NCBI GenBank assembly: GCA_026991065.1
Contig: JALXCG010000550.1
Location: forward strand, 1-5,117
Direction: 5' to 3'
From: JALXCG01 sp026991065 [NCBI: Gemmatimonadota bacterium]
GTDB lineage: Bacteria > GCA-2686955
Length of the DNA: 5,117 nt
Under the pieces are notes generated by a model that was given only the letters and a program-made list of their open reading frames with translations, did no database searches and was not told the origin of the DNA. Of the stretch, positions 1-4,991 are shown piece by piece; position 1 is the stretch's first letter, and every line of letters begins with the position of its first letter. The translations under genes and the position numbers were made by a program.

Positions 1-55
1 CCCGGGAGAAGCGCCGCTCCACCGAATAGTCGCTATCGGCTCCGGCAGACCGGAA
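1..55 (-). other. Region downstream of the thiolase, cut by the window edge
   Basis: These 55 bases follow the thiolase stop. On the minus strand they stay open in the thiolase frame right to the edge (18 codons ending ...VERRFSR). A GTG at 22-20 could start another gene, but no well-spaced Shine-Dalgarno precedes it. An imperfect hairpin (ccgaatag/ctatcgg, 22-39) lies here and has no T-run, so it is not a convincing terminator. The transcript may continue leftward into a further gene. Nothing firmer can be said from so short a stretch. Confidence 0.3.
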
Positions 56-1252
56 TCAGAGCCGTTCCACCACTTCGCCGGAGCCGATGCCGCCGCCCAC
101 GCAGCGGGTCACAACCCCGAGCCGACTGTCGCGACGGTGCAACTGATGCACCATGTCGACAATCTGGCGGGCACCGGTGCAACCCACCGGGTGCCCCAGG
201 GCGATGCCGCTGCCCCATTGATTGGTGCGTTCGCGCGGCAGGTCCGGCAGATGGTGAAACGCCGCCGCCACCACCGCCGCGAACGCCTCGTTCAGCTCGA
301 AATAGTCCACCTCGTCGAAAGTGATGCCGCTGCGCTCCAGCAGAGGCGGAATCACTTTGAACGCTCCCTCGCCCATGTAGGCACGCTCGACGCCGACATT
401 CCAGAAACCGCGCAGGGTCGCCAGCGGCTGAATCCCCAACTCGCGCGCCTTGCTCTCACTCGCCAGCACCAGGGCCGCCGCCGCGTCGTTCATGCTGGAA
501 GCGTTCAAGGTGGTGATGGTGCCGCCGTCGGGCTTGAAATAGGGGCGCGCGGCCGCCAGCTCCTCGCGCGAGAGTGGGCGCGGCCCCTCATCGCGTGCAA
601 TTGTGACGCTTCCCTTGCGCCCGCGCGGCGCCTCCACCGGCACCACGTAATCGGCGAAATAGCCCTCCTCCCAGGCGGCGAGAGCGTGCTTGTGGCTGAG
701 ATAGGCAACCTCATCCTGCTCTTCGCGGGTCAGGCCGTAGCGCTCGACAATGCGCTCGGTCATCAACCCCATCAGCTCTCCCTTGCCGACATGGGTGTCG
801 GTGAGGGCGCCGAAGAGACCGTCGATCAGCTTCATGTCGCCATAGAGCTGGCCGCGGGTGCGCCCGGTGTAGAGATAGCGCGCCACATTGCTCATCGACT
901 CGACGCCGCCGGCCAGGCCGATGCTCATCTCGCCGAGCGCGATGCGCCGCGCCATGCTGTGCACCGCGGCGCCGCCGGAAGCGCAGTTCTCGTGGAAAGT
1001 CGTCGCCGGCGAGGTGTAGGGCACCCCCACCCGCTCGGCGGCGTTGCGGGCGATATTGGGCGAGCGGGGATCCTGCATCACCCAGCCCATGCAGGTGTAT
1101 TGAATGGCGGCGGCGGCGACCCCGCTCTGCTCCAGCACCGCCCGCAGCGCCGTGGTCGCCAGATCCTCCGCCTGAATGCCCGACAGACCGCCACCGATGC
1201 TGCCGATCGGCGTGCGCACCGCGCCCAGAATTACGATTCGTTCACTGGCCAT
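56..1252 (-). CDS. Thiolase (acetyl-CoA C-acyltransferase family)
   Basis: A 398-residue cytoplasmic thiolase, the usual length for the family. Thiolases either cleave 3-ketoacyl-CoA with CoA (beta-oxidation) or condense two acetyl-CoA (acetoacetyl-CoA synthesis); sequence alone does not decide which. The full set of catalytic motifs is visible: the acyl-accepting Cys90 in ENCASGGAAV, the NEAFA motif at 321-325, His354 in IALGHPVGCTGAR, and Cys384 in CVGGGIGSGEVVER near the C-terminus. Departures from the common consensus are Trp346 where VNGGAI-type enzymes have Asn, and His87 three residues before the nucleophile where Asn is frequent. The start is set by a strong GGAGG at 1258-1262, five bases before the ATG. 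It is divergent from the aldolase, and a nested inverted repeat lies just upstream. No partner beta-oxidation gene is visible; one could lie beyond the left edge. The family call is secure, the substrate is not. Confidence 0.97.
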   Translation of the reverse strand: MASERIVILGAVRTPIGSIGGGLSGIQAEDLATTALRAVLEQSGVAAAAIQYTCMGWVMQDPRSPNIARNAAERVGVPYTSPATTFHENCASGGAAVHSMARRIALGEMSIGLAGGVESMSNVARYLYTGRTRGQLYGDMKLIDGLFGALTDTHVGKGELMGLMTERIVERYGLTREEQDEVAYLSHKHALAAWEEGYFADYVVPVEAPRGRKGSVTIARDEGPRPLSREELAAARPYFKPDGGTITTLNASSMNDAAAALVLASESKARELGIQPLATLRGFWNVGVERAYMGEGAFKVIPPLLERSGITFDEVDYFELNEAFAAVVAAAFHHLPDLPRERTNQWGSGIALGHPVGCTGARQIVDMVHQLHRRDSRLGVVTRCVGGGIGSGEVVERL

Positions 1253-1260
1253 GAGATCCT

Positions 1261-1311
1261 CCGGAAACGTTGGAAATAACTGTTTTCCAACGGAGTTTAG
1301 ACCTTTTCCGG
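1261..1311 (-). promoter_or_regulatory. Nested inverted repeat before the thiolase (operator or leader hairpin)
   Basis: A perfect 9-bp inverted repeat, CGTTGGAAA (1268-1276) and TTTCCAACG (1284-1292), surrounds a 7-base spacer. It is enclosed by a second perfect 7-bp pair, CCGGAAA (1261-1267) and TTTCCGG (1305-1311); the left outer arm abuts the inner arm. The outer arm overlaps the thiolase Shine-Dalgarno (minus strand, 1258-1262). It could be an operator for a dimeric repressor (acyl-CoA-responsive TetR or GntR types often control such genes) or, if transcribed, an mRNA hairpin that hides the ribosome-binding site. The symmetry is seen directly; either role is inferred. No convincing sigma70 promoter for the thiolase could be picked out nearby. 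Confidence 0.5.
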
Positions 1312-1430
1312 GGGCTTCTCAGGCTTTTTCGGTCTCTCCGCGGCGCTTTCCCTTACTCCCTCTTACCGCCCCCATCTCATCCCCATCCGCGCCGCACCAC
1401 CGCCGGCTCTCCCCCACTCCGGCGCAACTT

Positions 1431-1463
1431 TTGCCAATCCCCCGGCCCCGATTGCGTTATCCT
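1431..1463 (+). promoter_or_regulatory. Weak candidate promoter for the aldolase
   Basis: TTGCCA at 1431-1436 matches five of six bases of a -35 box. TATCCT at 1458-1463 matches four of six of a -10 box. The 21-base spacing is too long for a good sigma70 promoter, so this is only the best candidate seen in the region. If used, the aldolase would have a leader of roughly 125 bases containing the 1502-1552 hairpin. Confidence 0.2.
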
Positions 1464-1501
1464 ATGCGATCGTTCAAAAACATCAAACTTCATCACCGAC
1501 A

Positions 1502-1552
1502 GCGCGCCCCGCGCGGACGCCGGGCCTCCCCGAACCTCCCGTCCGGGCGCGC
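1502..1552 (+). repeat. GC-rich hairpin in the probable aldolase leader
   Basis: GCGCGCCC (1502-1509) plus GGACG (1515-1519) pair with CGTCC (1540-1544) plus GGGCGCGC (1545-1552). This gives 13 base pairs interrupted by a 5-base bulge (1510-1514), with a 20-base loop. It ends about 30 bases before the aldolase Shine-Dalgarno. No T-run follows, so it is not a terminator. It may stabilise the mRNA or simply reflect high GC content. Confidence 0.35.
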
Positions 1553-1595
1553 CGAATCCACCCCACGGCGCTCATCCACAGCCGGAGAAACCACC

Positions 1596-2870
1596 ATGAC
1601 CTCTGATTTCCTCAAAGCGGTAGAGATCGGGCGCCCGCCCAACATCCAGCGCCTCTTCCCCAACTCCAAAGCTCTCATCGTCAGCGGCAAGGTGATCAAC
1701 CGCGCGCTCAAGACCAAGGGCCAGGCCATCGCCATCGCCGCCAACGGCCGCAACCACCTGGTGATCCGCGGCGCCCTGCGCGCCGCCCAGCGGGCCAACG
1801 CCGCCCTGCTGATCGAGATCGCCAAATCGGAAGGCGGCGCCAACGCCTACTGCGCGGTGAACTACTGGAACATTGCCCGCCACATCGACGCGGTCTGCAA
1901 CGAACTGGGCATCACCATCCCGGTCGCGGTTCACGCCGATCACTACGGCATCAAGGGCGACAAGGACATCGAGCAGGCGCGCACCGAAATCCCCTCCATG
2001 TTCGACGCCGGCATCACCTCCATCGCCATCGACGCCTCGCACATGATGGACGCGGACAATCTCGCCGCCAGCCTCGCCCTCAACCGCTACGTGCCAAAAT
2101 GGGCCGGGCTCGAAACCGAAGTCGGCGAGATCAAAGGCTCCGCCGGCCTCTCCACCGTTGAAGAGGCGCTCTTCCTGGTGCGCGGCCTCAACGCGCACGA
2201 CATCTTCCCCGACTGGATCGCCCTCAACAACGGCACCAGTCACGGCCTCGAAGCCAGCGGCCAGGGGATCCAGGTCGACCTCACCGCCGAGATCCACAAA
2301 GCCCTGGAGCCCTACGGCATCTGCGGCGCCCAGCACGGCACCTCCGGCAACAGCACCGAGCGCCTGCGTCAGATCGCCGCCCGCACCCGCACCACCAAGG
2401 CCAACGTCGCCACCGCCCTGCAGATGATCTCCTGGGGCGTCGAAGTCAACGACTACGGCAACGCGGTCCTGGATAGCGACGGCAACTTCAAGAAAGTCTC
2501 CGGCCAGGGCGTCAGCGACGAACTCTGGGCCGAGATGGTCGCCTACGCCAAGGAGCACGGCCTCTCCGGCGGCAACTTCAAGAAGCTCAACCTCCCCTTC
2601 GAAAACAAGATACTCGGTCAAAGCGCCGAGGTCCGCGAGCGCAGCGTGCAGGCGGTCGAAGATTTCGTCTTCCACCTGCTCACCGAGGTCTTCAACGCCA
2701 AGGACTCCGCCCCGATCGCAATCCAGGCGCTCCTCGACGCCGGTTCCTACGATCTCGGCCCCAACGCCAAGCGGATCGAAGACCCCGCCGAGTGGACCGA
2801 GGCAAAATATCGCGAACGCGCCAAGTCGATCGATTCCGACAAAGGCCCCGAAGGCGATTTCGACGACTGA
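1596..2870 (+). CDS. Divergent class II (zinc-dependent) aldolase, fructose-bisphosphate aldolase family
   Basis: A 424-residue cytoplasmic enzyme of the class II aldolase superfamily. It probably performs reversible cleavage of fructose 1,6-bisphosphate to dihydroxyacetone phosphate and glyceraldehyde 3-phosphate, with a divalent metal. Signatures in order: VHADHYGI (112-119) with catalytic Asp115 and metal ligand His116; AGITSIAIDASHMM (138-151); LETEVGEIKG (172-181) with Glu173; GTSHG (213-217) with ligand His216; QHGTSG (246-251) with ligand His247; and GVEVNDYGN (281-289) at the substrate Asn motif. It is longer than typical members (about 285 residues for GatY, 359 for E. coli FbaA), with an unfamiliar N-terminus, a long segment after residue 290 and an acidic hydrophilic tail. 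The expected NxDTD is replaced by VNDYGN, so the exact sugar phosphate is uncertain. The start is chosen at the first ATG with GGAG (1584-1587) eight bases upstream. C-ending codons suggest high expression. Confidence 0.94.
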   Translation: MTSDFLKAVEIGRPPNIQRLFPNSKALIVSGKVINRALKTKGQAIAIAANGRNHLVIRGALRAAQRANAALLIEIAKSEGGANAYCAVNYWNIARHIDAVCNELGITIPVAVHADHYGIKGDKDIEQARTEIPSMFDAGITSIAIDASHMMDADNLAASLALNRYVPKWAGLETEVGEIKGSAGLSTVEEALFLVRGLNAHDIFPDWIALNNGTSHGLEASGQGIQVDLTAEIHKALEPYGICGAQHGTSGNSTERLRQIAARTRTTKANVATALQMISWGVEVNDYGNAVLDSDGNFKKVSGQGVSDELWAEMVAYAKEHGLSGGNFKKLNLPFENKILGQSAEVRERSVQAVEDFVFHLLTEVFNAKDSAPIAIQALLDAGSYDLGPNAKRIEDPAEWTEAKYRERAKSIDSDKGPEGDFDD

Positions 2871-2894
2871 TCTTTTCTTGAATCAGTGCACCCC

Positions 2895-2941
2895 CTGCTG
2901 CCCCCTCCACCCCGCGGAGGCCGGCGCAGCGGGGCAGGCAG
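2895..2941. repeat. Stem-loop downstream of the aldolase
   Basis: CTGC-TGCCCC (2895-2904) can pair with GGGGCA-g-GCAG (2931-2941), with one bulged G. An inner CCTCC/GGAGG pair (2904-2908, 2916-2920) competes slightly with it. No T-run follows on either strand. It may protect the 3' end of the aldolase mRNA or act with the next hairpin in ending converging transcripts. Confidence 0.35.
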
Positions 2942-2951
2942 CGCACCGGAA

Positions 2952-3000
2952 CGCGCCGGTCCCGGCCGAAAGAGCGGCCGCGGCCGGCGCGCGTGGTTTT
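2952..3000 (+). terminator. Probable intrinsic terminator of the aldolase
   Basis: CGCGCCGG (2952-2959) pairs with CCGGCGCG (2984-2991). The stem continues through a T-G wobble and a C-G pair, one C-C mismatch, then CGGCCG (2963-2968) with CGGCCG (2975-2980), around the loop aaagag. This makes about 16 base pairs. A short run of four T at 2997-3000 follows five bases later. It sits between two convergent genes. The T-run is short, so termination efficiency is uncertain. The leftward gene has no T-run after this stem. Confidence 0.6.
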
Positions 3001-3017
3001 GGCTCATCGCAGGGACT

Positions 3018-4676
3018 TCAGTCCGACTTCGCAAAGCGGAAGCCGAAGTCACTGTAGTTCCCGGCAGGGTGGTAGCCAGAGCGGTAGGAGATGCGCACGT
3101 GGGAGACGTAGCTATCGAAACTGCCGCCCCGTATAACCCGGTCGAGCCCGCTTGTGGGTCCCGTCGGATCGATCTCTGGTGAGGTGCCCAAGCTGCACTT
3201 CCACCTGTCATTGACCCACTCAAATACATTGCCCGCGAGGTTATAGACCGGATCGGACAAGTTGGGCTGAACCCCATCCGGGTAGCAGCGAACCGAACAG
3301 GTCCAGCCCAAACACTCGCCAAAGTTCGCGTCGAGGCACTCCTGGGGTCTTCTATTTCCCATAGGATAGATCCGCTCGTCGTTCCACTGCGCCGCATACT
3401 CCCACTCGGCGTCCGTCAGCAGCCGGTAGCCGGTGGCCGCGTAGGGGTTGCCCTCCGGACCGCACTCCCAAGTCGAGTGGTCGTAGGCACGGGGAAGCCC
3501 CTCCGCGAGCGAAAGCCAGTCGCAATAGGCTGCCGCCCCATACCAGGTCACTTCCTTCATCGGGTGGCTACCGTTGAGCCCAAATCCGGCGTCGCGCAGA
3601 GAGAAGACTCCATCGGAAAACGCGATCTCGCAGTGCTTATCGTTCAGGTTCACCAGTATCTTGGCGCTCCCATCGAGGTTGGTCCGAACCGATGTGGACG
3701 TCGCCGTCGCATAGCCATGGTCGTAGGCCCATTGCACCAGGTCCAGGTAATCCTGGTTCGTCACCTCATACTGACTGATCCAGAAATCGTGGGTCAGAGT
3801 CACTTGGCGTTCGTTCTCGCCGCACTTCGCTTCCCCGTCCCCCATGATGAAGGTTCCGGAAGGAACAAACACCAGTGAGGGGGGCGCCGGAGGCAGCAAA
3901 TCCTCACACTGTGTATCGCATGCATCACACTCGATGAGGCGGCAACTGATCGACTGGGCGATCGCGACATAGCAGTCGGTACACGCGACCCCGGTCCAGC
4001 AGTCCCAGCAGTTCACCACCAGGGTCATCGCCCAGGAGCACCAATCGCCGCCCAGAAGACACTCGTTGACGACGCACCAGGTACACCCCGGAGAAGCCTG
4101 CGGGTAATCCCCGATCAACGACTCAAAGCGCCCCTCCGCAACGCTGCCGTCGTGCGGGAGCAGCGTTTTGACCCGACCGTCGAGCGAGCCCAGCGACACG
4201 CGGGCTACCCGGCTCCGGCCCAGATCCACGCCGGACTCCAGCAGGAAGGGTGCCCGGCGCCGGGTCATCGGCAGAACCAGAAAAGCGTGGGCGTCTTCCC
4301 CCGCCTCGAGCGCGGCGCCAAAAAGCGAAGCCGGTTGCTCCGACTCGATCGGCACCAGCGCCACCCGGTCGGTGCCGACCCGCACGACCACGGCAGCGCC
4401 GATTCCGAGCGAAAACCCGCGCGCCTGAAGACGTTGTTCCAGACCGGCCAGAGCCGGAGCGGCGAGAAGACGCTCCACCGCGCCCTTTTGAGCCTGGAAG
4501 CGCCCGGCGTCCAGCGACTCGGCAAAGACCTCGATCCGGCCTTTGTCGAAACAACTGCCGGAGAGGGCCATGCCCTGGATCGGCAGCAAGAGCAACCCGC
4601 AAAGGGCGGTGAGAACACCAATTCCAGTGGTTCTGAACTGATTGAGAAAGGTCAAAGCAGATAGGTGGCGCAACAT
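3018..4676 (-). CDS. Secreted cysteine-rich protein with C-terminal FGE-like (SUMF1) domain
   Basis: A 552-residue exported protein. Residues 1-37 form a signal peptide (basic start, hydrophobic 18-31, likely cut after GMA at 37). Residues about 44-190 are an unrecognised region with hydrophobic beta-like strands. Residues 198-257 contain 12 cysteines including four CxxC pairs. Residues about 266-550 form an FGE-sulfatase domain: MGD (278), EVTNQDY (304-310), HPMKEVTWYGAAAYCDW (371-387), GYRLLTDAEWEYAA (416-429), NLAGNVFEWVND (479-490), RVIRGGSF (513-520), GFRFAK (545-550). True formylglycine-generating enzymes need two cysteines near the C-terminus; none occurs after Cys494, so sulfatase activation is unlikely and a binding or other role is possible. 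Start: ATG at 4676 has GAGGAGG four bases upstream and opens the signal peptide; ATGs at 4742 and 4703 lack a Shine-Dalgarno. Function unknown; the domain call is firm. Confidence 0.92.
   Translation of the reverse strand: MLRHLSALTFLNQFRTTGIGVLTALCGLLLLPIQGMALSGSCFDKGRIEVFAESLDAGRFQAQKGAVERLLAAPALAGLEQRLQARGFSLGIGAAVVVRVGTDRVALVPIESEQPASLFGAALEAGEDAHAFLVLPMTRRRAPFLLESGVDLGRSRVARVSLGSLDGRVKTLLPHDGSVAEGRFESLIGDYPQASPGCTWCVVNECLLGGDWCSWAMTLVVNCWDCWTGVACTDCYVAIAQSISCRLIECDACDTQCEDLLPPAPPSLVFVPSGTFIMGDGEAKCGENERQVTLTHDFWISQYEVTNQDYLDLVQWAYDHGYATATSTSVRTNLDGSAKILVNLNDKHCEIAFSDGVFSLRDAGFGLNGSHPMKEVTWYGAAAYCDWLSLAEGLPRAYDHSTWECGPEGNPYAATGYRLLTDAEWEYAAQWNDERIYPMGNRRPQECLDANFGECLGWTCSVRCYPDGVQPNLSDPVYNLAGNVFEWVNDRWKCSLGTSPEIDPTGPTSGLDRVIRGGSFDSYVSHVRISYRSGYHPAGNYSDFGFRFAKSD
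3906..4085 (-). other. Cysteine-rich cassette (12 Cys in 60 residues) within the FGE-like protein
   Basis: This covers residues 198-257 of the 3018-4676 product. Cysteines fall at 198, 201, 206, 213, 223, 226, 232, 235, 245, 250, 253 and 257, so CxxC occurs four times. Several tryptophans and short hydrophobic stretches lie between. The even number and exported location favour six disulfides; a metal-binding fold is the alternative. It separates the N-terminal region from the FGE-like domain, and I do not recognise the family. Confidence 0.8.
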
Positions 4677-4738
4677 ACATCCTCCTCTTCGGTGGCGTGT
4701 CATGGTGCATTCGGCGCTACTGCTGGAAGCATAACACC

Positions 4739-4753
4739 ACAACCGGGCGGCCA
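4739..4753 (-). promoter_or_regulatory. Sigma54-like -24/-12 element upstream of the FGE-like gene
   Basis: On the minus strand the 15 bases read TGGCCGCCCGGTTGT. TGGC and TTG fall at the exact spacing of the TGGCAC-N5-TTGC consensus, with T instead of C at the last base and CG instead of AC in the first half. Transcription would begin near 4728, about 50 bases before the ATG at 4676. Such matches occur by chance, and no activator gene is visible in the window. Confidence 0.25.
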
Positions 4754-4758
4754 GTCTG

Positions 4759-4787
4759 TGGATCTATCGGCGGTACCCGCTTATAAT
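4759..4787 (+). promoter_or_regulatory. Candidate sigma70 promoter for the rightward exported gene
   Basis: A perfect TATAAT lies at 4782-4787. The hexamer 17 bases upstream, TGGATC (4759-4764), matches only three of six -35 bases. Transcription from here would start near 4794 and give a leader of about 200 bases. The box is near-palindromic, and TATAAG can be read leftward too, but without any -35 on that side. Confidence 0.35.
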
Positions 4788-4820
4788 GGATGCGGTTCGT
4801 AAGGATACAGTGGGACAGTC

Positions 4821-4882
4821 GGCGCAATCTCCACTGCAGAAATCACATGCGCCACTCAAGCCTTGACCGCTTGAGATCGGCG
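4821..4882 (+). promoter_or_regulatory. Leader with alternative stem-loops
   Basis: CTCAAGC (4855-4861) and GCTTGAG (4869-4875) form a perfect 7-bp stem with a 7-base loop, extended across an internal loop by CGCC (4850-4853) with GGCG (4879-4882). The same CGCC can instead pair upstream as part of TGCGCC (4848-4853) with GGCGCA (4821-4826), a perfect 6-bp stem. The two arrangements exclude each other, as in switching leaders. I recognise no known riboswitch class. The pairing is seen; regulation is inferred. Confidence 0.3.
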
Positions 4883-4991
4883 AGAAGGAATTTGGTTCAG
4901 ACTTTCAGAGTTAGCAGAGCTACGCAACCGATAGAGTGAACGATCGAGATTCCCTATGCGGCCGCCTTGCAGATGCGGCAGGAGAACACCC

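Larger units (their letters stand above)
1253..1595. other. Divergent intergenic region, thiolase/aldolase
   Basis: This 343-bp region separates two divergent genes and must carry both promoters. From left to right it holds the thiolase Shine-Dalgarno (1258-1262), a nested inverted repeat (1261-1311), a pyrimidine-rich stretch with few purines on the plus strand (about 1300-1440), a weak promoter-like element for the aldolase (1431-1463), a GC-rich hairpin (1502-1552), and the aldolase Shine-Dalgarno (GGAG, 1584-1587). An open frame extends the aldolase upstream through here. Its Pro/Arg/Ser-rich translation does not look like protein, so I treat the region as noncoding. Confidence 0.75.
4677..4991. 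other. Divergent intergenic region between two exported-protein genes
   Basis: This 315-bp region is visibly richer in A and T than the left half. It holds the leftward gene's Shine-Dalgarno (CCTCCTC on the plus strand, 4681-4687), a sigma54-like element facing left (4739-4753), a TATAAT box facing right (4782-4787), a leader with two mutually exclusive stems (4821-4882), a small hairpin (4961-4979) and the AGGAG of the rightward gene (4980-4984). No convincing coding sequence is seen: the 84-codon minus-strand frame here overlaps the signal peptide of the rightward gene and has no family resemblance. Confidence 0.75.

Noticed and set aside
22-39. Terminator after the thiolase
   Set aside because: The ccgaatag/ctatcgg hairpin is imperfect and short and has no T-run on the minus strand.
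137-1279. 380-codon open frame on the plus strand opposite the thiolase
   Set aside because: It lies wholly antisense to a gene with intact catalytic motifs. The translation is rich in Arg, His and Ala with no recognisable domain, as expected of a GC-rich shadow.
1300-1440. Pyrimidine-rich tract as a repeat array or coding region
   Set aside because: No regular repeat unit and no plausible protein are seen. It looks like skewed noncoding DNA upstream of the aldolase.
1176-1595. Upstream extension of the aldolase by 140 codons
   Set aside because: The frame is open, but it overlaps the thiolase start and the noncoding region, and its Pro/Ser/Arg-rich translation is unlike aldolases. The ATG at 1596 has a good Shine-Dalgarno.
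1572-2675. 367-codon open frame on the minus strand opposite the aldolase
   Set aside because: It is antisense to a well-supported enzyme. The Gly/Val/Asp-rich translation follows from the C-ending codons on the other strand.
3477-3878. 133-codon plus-strand frame within the FGE-like gene
   Set aside because: It is antisense to conserved FGE-domain motifs and shows no independent ribosome-binding site or family resemblance.
3018-4676. Calling this gene a sulfatase-activating formylglycine-generating enzyme
   Set aside because: No cysteine is present after residue 494, where the copper-binding pair should be, no sulfatase gene is in view, and the product carries a signal peptide and an extra Cys-rich module.
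4123-4710. 195-codon minus-strand frame overlapping the N-terminal half of the FGE-like gene
   Set aside because: It is the same strand in another frame. Its Arg/Gly-rich translation lacks domain features, whereas the chosen frame has a signal peptide and a conserved domain.
4677-4742. Earlier starts (ATG at 4742 or 4703) for the FGE-like protein
   Set aside because: Neither has a Shine-Dalgarno, and both would place extra polar residues before the signal peptide. The ATG at 4676 follows GAGGAGG.
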